Shown here piece by piece: positions 62,415 to 64,000 of a stretch of 64,000 nucleotides of DNA (positions are counted from its first letter, which is position 1; every line of letters starts with the position of its first letter). Location of the stretch: contig NC_058147.1 in the NCBI RefSeq assembly GCF_011075055.1, forward strand, positions 5,146,001-5,210,000, given 5' to 3'. The notes beneath the pieces are model-generated. The model was not told the origin of the DNA. It saw only the letters and a program-made list of their open reading frames with translations, and did no database searches. Source of the DNA: Mangifera indica. Taxonomy: Eukaryota; Streptophyta; Magnoliopsida; Sapindales; Anacardiaceae. The translations under genes and the position numbers were made by a program.

Positions 62415-62988
62415 GCTAAAGATGAAACAGCATAAACTGGCCCTGTTTTTGGGGTATGGTGACCATTGAAGCTTAACATATTCAGTAGAATGAGAATTAA
62501 ACATCCTTTCTCAACTTGTATCTTATTATTGTGAACATTCAATGCATGAATTTTTTAAACTTGAGTTCATTTGATGGGGTTATCTTCTTGTTTCTCAATA
62601 GTTCTTCTCAAGAGGCACAAACAGGGGGTGAATTTGTCTTCTTTAAGTCCATCTTACAGAGCTCTTCTTTCACACAGACACAAACATCTACTCTGAACAA
62701 AGCCAAGGGCTAGTAACATCAACTACTACAAAGCAATAGCCAGTTTTCTGACCTGCTGGTTTAACTATAACCGGTAGGCTTTCAGATGGGTGTATTTCCT
62801 TCTTTTGTAATCCAACGATGGCACCAACAGGGAGGCAGATGTGATGAAATAAGTTGTAAGTCCCTGAAAACGCCATATAATGTGCCAGCTTATCTAACAA
62901 CTCAGAAACTGATGTTGAAAACATATAACAGCAGCAACATAAGATGATGATAACCAGAAATTAAAAAATTACCTACATTTCAGAGACA
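62415..62988. other. Shared 3' region of two convergent genes
   Basis: The 574 bases between the SEC14-like stop and the phosphoglycerate mutase stop must hold both 3' UTRs. They may overlap as antisense tails. On the minus strand GTAATTTTT follows AAATGTAG about 20 bases after the mutase stop, a possible 3' UTR splice donor. Confidence 0.4.
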
Positions 62989-64000
62989 TTAATGAAGCAT
63001 CTCATCCAACTTCTGCCGATATTGAGCTAAAGTCTGTAACTCAAACAGGAACAGTGTTAGGTGTCATATTGGTGGTTGCAGATCTTAAATTAACTCAAGG
63101 ACAAAACAAGTAGACGCTGACAATTAACTGGAATAGACTAAACATTTCTTTCTTACACTCTTTTTTTTGTGAAATAGAAGGATTAGATCTGTTGCTATAG
63201 TTTTTTTATATCACTGATAAAGTAGGTTTAACTATGTTTTTCATGTTGCAGGGAGATTTCTGTTGAAATGGGGGCCATCATAAACAAAATCCATCACAAT
63301 TTTGTTTATTTTCTTTCTCAGGTGTTGACTATTATTAGAGTCTTGGTTACTCGATCTATGTTGTGCCCATGAGTTATGGTATTATATACAAAGTACTGAA
63401 TAAATCAAGAAAAAGAATGGGCCAAAGTTTTGTACCCTAGTATAAGCATAAACCCCCGCTTCTGTTGGTCCTACTGGACTTCCCCTTCTGATGAACTTTC
63501 CCTCTTTGAATATGTAAAGCATTGGCATTCCAGTTGATAATTCCAAACTGATTACCTGTTAAAAATTTGAAAAAGAAAATAGATTCAGAAGGGAGACAAG
63601 ATTTGCTGAATACAAACAAAGAAAGTGCCACAAAAATGGCCTATATTGAAGCTTAAAGACAATAAGTCAATCACCTCCTGAGTAGTTAATTTGTCAAGAT
63701 ACATAATAACGGACCTCAGTGAATTGCCATGGGCAGCAATCATTACATGCTTTCCATCTTGAAGTTGGGGTTGAATCTGCAGTATGAAAGCTACAGCAAT
63801 CAGATGTTATGAAATAATAATGATTTGGATCAAGAATTTTTGCAAACCAATGTCCTCAGTGAATTTATAACACATGTAAAGAGAAAAGAATTACACAAAC
63901 AAATCATGAAGTAGATAGATATACAAAAGCAGAGTCTTGCATACCTGATCTCTAAAATAAGCAACAGCTCTTTCAGCACACATCTCCAAGCTCTCACCAT
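62989..64000 (-). CDS. GpmA-type phosphoglycerate mutase, C-terminal part (5' end outside window)
   Basis: The enzyme interconverts 3- and 2-phosphoglycerate in glycolysis through a phospho-histidine. Four exons are inside the window: 64000-63945 (partial), 63776-63675, 63555-63436 and 63033-62989. Visible motifs are GESLEMCAERAVAYFRDQ, then IQPQLQDGKHVMIAAHGNSL with the second catalytic histidine in AAHGNS. These are followed by SLELSTGMPMLYIF and RRGSPVGPTEAGVYAYTR, and the end TLAQYRQKLDEMLH. This is the cofactor-dependent (2,3-bisphosphoglycerate) branch found in plants in addition to the cofactor-independent enzyme. The N-terminal RHG motif and start lie beyond 64000, so targeting cannot be judged. 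Confidence 0.92.

Noticed and set aside
1..64000. CRISPR arrays, bacterial operons, phage genes, tRNA or rRNA genes, and common plant microRNAs
   Set aside because: No spaced direct-repeat array, tRNA fold, rRNA core or mature sequence of the common conserved plant microRNAs was recognised on reading both strands. A covariance-model scan was not possible.

Overview
The window is nuclear DNA of a flowering plant, almost certainly a eudicot. The genes carry many GT-AG introns, the intergenic DNA is AT-rich, and the proteins match plant-specific versions of their families. I cannot name the species. No bacterial, viral, CRISPR, rRNA or tRNA feature was seen.

Eight protein-coding genes are supported, with exons joined by hand across phase-consistent GT-AG junctions. 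(1) A trehalose-6-phosphate phosphatase, minus strand, 11 exons, 1612-3645. (2) An ERGIC3/Erv46-like ER-Golgi cargo receptor, plus strand, 13 exons, 14068-19403. (3) A single-exon group I AP2/ERF factor of RAP2-4 type, minus strand, 23098-24207. (4) A WD40-repeat protein, minus strand, 8 coding exons, 28507-33011. (5) A membrane-anchored metallophosphoesterase-fold protein with altered active-site motifs, minus strand, 4 exons, 39999-43376. (6) A SEN1/UPF1-type SF1 helicase, plus strand, 49249-55113 with promoter and leader from about 47.65 kb. (7) A CRAL-TRIO/SEC14-like lipid-transfer protein, plus strand, 60014-62414. (8) The 3' part of a GpmA-type phosphoglycerate mutase, minus strand, 62989 to the window edge. 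Genes 2/3 and 7/8 are convergent and 5/6 are divergent. They are unrelated housekeeping and regulatory genes, with no sign that they form a cluster or pathway.

The space between genes is largely old mobile DNA. The main component is a family of long foldback elements of about 0.65-1 kb. Their ends read GGCCAAA(A)GACTTATTCCCACC and its mirror. Two copies are flanked by perfect 9-bp direct repeats and three more by near-perfect ones, which points to non-autonomous Mutator-like (MULE) MITEs. At least eight copies with both ends or most of both arms are visible, plus one truncated and one doubtful copy. One copy contains a nested TRIM-like LTR element (two 148-bp LTRs and a short internal region). 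A related but distinct foldback subfamily lies at 45645-46580. Two hAT-like foldback MITEs, a probable solo copia LTR inside an intron of gene 5 and a weaker solo-LTR candidate complete the repeats.

I found no convincing previously undescribed multi-gene system. The items most worth a second look are the foldback MULE family with its mirrored arms, the nested TRIM, the degenerate catalytic motifs of the metallophosphoesterase, and the out-of-frame uORF overlapping the helicase start.
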